NCBI GenBank assembly: GCA_028288315.1
Contig: JAQBNY010000070.1
Coordinates: 1 to 17,161 of the forward strand
Length of the DNA: 17,161 nt
DNA from: Mucilaginibacter sp.
Lineage (GTDB): Bacteria; Bacteroidota; Bacteroidia; Sphingobacteriales; Sphingobacteriaceae
Direction: 5' to 3'
Shown piece by piece: positions 15,314 through 17,161 of the stretch. The stretch's first letter is position 1. Each line of letters starts with the position of its first letter. Under the pieces are notes generated by a model, which made no database searches, had not been told where the DNA came from, and saw only the letters and a list, made by a program, of their open reading frames with translations. The position numbers and the translations under genes were made by a program.

Positions 15314-15685
15314 TTATGCAAATACAAACTTTTTTTGCAGGAAGTAATTATAACTTACACCTACAGATATTGAAACTAATACTTTTGAAATTATATAGCT
15401 TAAACCAGTATAATGTGTTACAAAAAACACACCAGAAGTATTAAGTATTGAATTTCCGCCCCACACTACCAGGTATTTTAGCACCTGTTGGGGTATGCCT
15501 TTTTCTTTACCGTCAAACACCCAAACCCTGCCTAAAACAAAGTTTAATGCACCGCCGACTATAGTTCCAAGTAGTGTTGCAGTTACGTACCAAAGGTAAA
15601 AAAATTCCTTACAGACTACAGTGGTCAAAAAGTCAAATATCGATGCTATAAATGATGAAGCCTGGGCTTTAACAAAAGTTGCCAT
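15314..15685 (-). CDS. GtrA family membrane protein
   Basis: A 123-residue protein with four hydrophobic segments and the paired GtrA motifs NFVLGRVWVF (48-57) and NYFLQKKFVF (113-122). GtrA proteins are thought to flip or help supply polyprenyl-phosphate-linked sugars for glycosylation of cell-surface molecules. I chose ATG 15685; two codons upstream the frame begins with TTG. It is the first gene of the packed lipid run, 15 bp before DUF5686, and is separated from the inositol-3-phosphate synthase gene by a terminator and a 241-bp gap, so a promoter probably lies at 15686-15875; I found no exact TAnnTTTG site there. Its presence hints that the inositol lipid may be glycosylated or flipped, but no glycosyltransferase is present in the window. 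Confidence 0.85.
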   Translation of the reverse strand: MATFVKAQASSFIASIFDFLTTVVCKEFFYLWYVTATLLGTIVGGALNFVLGRVWVFDGKEKGIPQQVLKYLVVWGGNSILNTSGVFFVTHYTGLSYIISKVLVSISVGVSYNYFLQKKFVFA

Positions 15686-15875
15686 TAGCAATTTTAAAAT
15701 TATATTACTTGTTAATAGTGAATACTGTTGTTAAACCAGTTTGCTACTATACAATAAGCCAATAGACTATGTAGGTTAATAAATTGTTACTATATAAGTA
15801 GAAAATACTTTGTAATGCAGCAAAACCAATAATATTCGGGGGAGAGATTTGTGAGATTGAAAAGTGTATTTCTAA

Positions 15876-15915
15876 AAAAACCTGTTGCTACACATATATG
15901 CGGCAACAGGTTTTT
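15876..15915 (-). terminator. Intrinsic terminator after inositol-3-phosphate synthase
   Basis: A 13-bp inverted repeat: AAAAACCTGTTGC (15876-15888) and GCAACAGGTTTTT (15903-15915), with a 14-nt loop. On the minus strand it starts 11 bp after the synthase stop codon and its stem runs into a run of seven T, the classic intrinsic form. It makes the synthase gene a transcription unit separable from the GtrA-to-AUR1-like run. Confidence 0.85.
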
Positions 15916-15926
15916 ACTATTTAATA

Positions 15927-17161
15927 TTATGCATTGGCAAACATATCGTCATAATAGTCAAGGCCCAGATGAGTGATCAGGTCCTCGCCCATTAAGTAAC
16001 GTAATGTATTTTCAAGCTTAATCAATTGTTTAAAAATATCATTTTCTGCATGTAAGCCTGGTGCAGTTTGCGGCGATTTTAAGTAGAATGATAACCACTC
16101 CTGTATACCGCTCATGTTAGCACGTTTAGCCATATCGCAAAATAAAGCTAAGTCTAAAGCGATAGGCGCAGCTAAAATTGAATCGCGGCAAAGGAAGTTG
16201 ATCTTAATTTGCATTTTGTAACCTAACCAGCCAAAAATGTCAATATTATCCCAGCTTTCTTTGTTATCGCCATGCGGAGGGTAGTAGTTAATACGGATCT
16301 TATGGAAAATCTCACCATAAAGCTCAGGATTATCTTCTGGTCTTAAAATATCTTCTAACACACCAAGTTTTGAAACTTCTTTAGTTTTAAAGTTGTCTGG
16401 GTCATCTAATACCAAGCCATCGCGGTTACCCAAAATGTTGGTTGAGAACCATCCGTGTACACCAAGTGAACGCGCTGCTAAGCCTGGTGCCAAGATTGTT
16501 TTCATTAAGGTTTGGCCTGTTTTGAAATCTTTACCGGCAATAGGGGTTTGAGTTTCTTTAGCAAGCTCCATTAACGCAGGGATATCTACTGTTAAGTTAG
16601 GGGCGCCATTTGCAAATGGTACACCAAGTTTTAAAGCCGCATAAGCGTATATCATACTTGGTGCTATACGTTTATCATCATCTAATAAAGCTTGCTCAAA
16701 AGCAGCTAAAGTTTGATGTATTTCTGATGCTTCATAATAAATCTCGGTTGAACCGCACCATACTAAAACTACACGGTCAAGGCCATTTTTTGCCTGGAAG
16801 TTTTTAATATCATCCATAACCTGCTGGGCAAGCTCATGGCGGGTACCAGTTTTAACATGTGTACCATCAAGGTTTTTAGCATAGTTTTTATCAAAAGCAG
16901 CTTTCATCGGAACGATGGCTTCTAAACCTTCTCTTACTTCATTTAGTAAAGAAGATTCCAGAACCTTAGCATTCATAGCAGCTTCGTAAACGTTATCCTC
17001 ATATACGTCCCATCCACCAAATACAATGTCTTCCAATTTTGCCAATGGAACAAAATCTTTAATTTTTGGATGACGGTTCTCTGTTCTTTTACCCAAACGG
17101 ATACTTCCCATTTGAGTTAATGAACCTACAGGTTGTGATATACCTTTTTTCACGGCTTCAA
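15927..17161 (-). CDS. ino1: myo-Inositol-3-phosphate synthase (5' end beyond the window)
   Basis: About 410 C-terminal residues of inositol-3-phosphate synthase, the NAD-dependent enzyme that turns glucose 6-phosphate into 1D-myo-inositol 3-phosphate. Recognisable blocks are DIVFGGWDVYEDN, NGAPNLTVDIPAL, AGKDFKTGQTLMKT, STNILGNRDG, INYYPPHGDN and FLCRDSILAAPIALDL. The overall sequence is of the Bacteroides type as I remember it. A GTG at 17153 could be taken as a start, but the frame stays open to the window end (adding Glu-Ala before it). The first 30 or so residues, with the glycine-rich NAD-binding loop, would normally precede the block that begins here, so the gene is cut by the window and not truly truncated. 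It supplies the inositol phosphate for the CDP-alcohol transferase downstream. A terminator follows it. Confidence 0.93.
   Translation of the reverse strand, partial: EAVKKGISQPVGSLTQMGSIRLGKRTENRHPKIKDFVPLAKLEDIVFGGWDVYEDNVYEAAMNAKVLESSLLNEVREGLEAIVPMKAAFDKNYAKNLDGTHVKTGTRHELAQQVMDDIKNFQAKNGLDRVVLVWCGSTEIYYEASEIHQTLAAFEQALLDDDKRIAPSMIYAYAALKLGVPFANGAPNLTVDIPALMELAKETQTPIAGKDFKTGQTLMKTILAPGLAARSLGVHGWFSTNILGNRDGLVLDDPDNFKTKEVSKLGVLEDILRPEDNPELYGEIFHKIRINYYPPHGDNKESWDNIDIFGWLGYKMQIKINFLCRDSILAAPIALDLALFCDMAKRANMSGIQEWLSFYLKSPQTAPGLHAENDIFKQLIKLENTLRYLMGEDLITHLGLDYYDDMFANA

Noticed and set aside
17151..17153. GTG codon as the start of inositol-3-phosphate synthase
   Set aside because: The frame is open to the window edge, and the family's NAD-binding N-terminus normally precedes this point, so the gene is cut by the window.
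1..17161. CRISPR arrays, insertion sequences, tRNA or rRNA genes, prophage or defence systems
   Set aside because: I looked for regular repeats, transposase-like proteins and RNA-gene sequence on both strands and saw none; the novelty lies in the lipid locus.

Overview
The window looks like a stretch of AT-rich chromosome from a member of the Bacteroidota, most likely family Sphingobacteriaceae (Mucilaginibacter/Pedobacter type). This is inferred from gene content and style: Bacteroidota-restricted families (DUF6702, DUF4833, DUF5686 with a carboxypeptidase-regulatory-like domain), a CSKK-type lipoprotein signal, sites resembling the Bacteroidota promoter (TTG, then TAnnTTTG) and few Shine-Dalgarno sites. 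I see no rRNA, tRNA, CRISPR array, insertion sequence or phage gene.

Left part (1-4950): a small DUF6702 secreted protein reads leftwards, divergent from a HupE/UreJ-type membrane protein and a large secreted M1 metallopeptidase. A strong hairpin terminator follows, then a TIG/NHL-repeat lipoprotein. Middle part (5059-9650): a WalJ/YycJ-type metallo-beta-lactamase-fold hydrolase and a TruC-type tRNA pseudouridine synthase lie 4 bp apart. A FabF-type ketoacyl-ACP synthase and a one-repeat DUF1456 (YehS-like) protein follow. Convergent to these are a secreted CAP-domain protein and an exported TPR protein, separated by a 17-bp-stem terminator.

Right part (9837-17161, all on the minus strand) is the notable region: a probable inositol-sphingolipid locus. 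In transcription order it holds myo-inositol-3-phosphate synthase (5' end beyond the window, own terminator), then a tightly packed run: GtrA membrane protein, DUF5686 outer-membrane protein, CDP-alcohol phosphatidyltransferase (probable phosphatidylinositol-phosphate synthase), exported DUF4833 protein, Scs7/FA2H-like fatty-acid 2-hydroxylase and a PAP2/AUR1-like enzyme (probable inositol phosphorylceramide synthase). The inferred scheme is glucose-6-P to inositol-3-P, then with CDP-diacylglycerol to phosphatidylinositol phosphate, a dephosphorylation step with no obvious enzyme here, and transfer of phosphoinositol to a ceramide whose acyl chain may be 2-hydroxylated by the embedded hydroxylase. 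The GtrA, DUF5686 and DUF4833 proteins have no assigned role and may flip, modify or export the lipid. Serine palmitoyltransferase and ceramide synthase are not in the window.

Several starts were moved to internal ATG codons (DUF6702, the M1 peptidase, FabF, DUF4833, the CDP-alcohol transferase, GtrA), because the longest open frames begin at TTG or overlap a neighbour without need.
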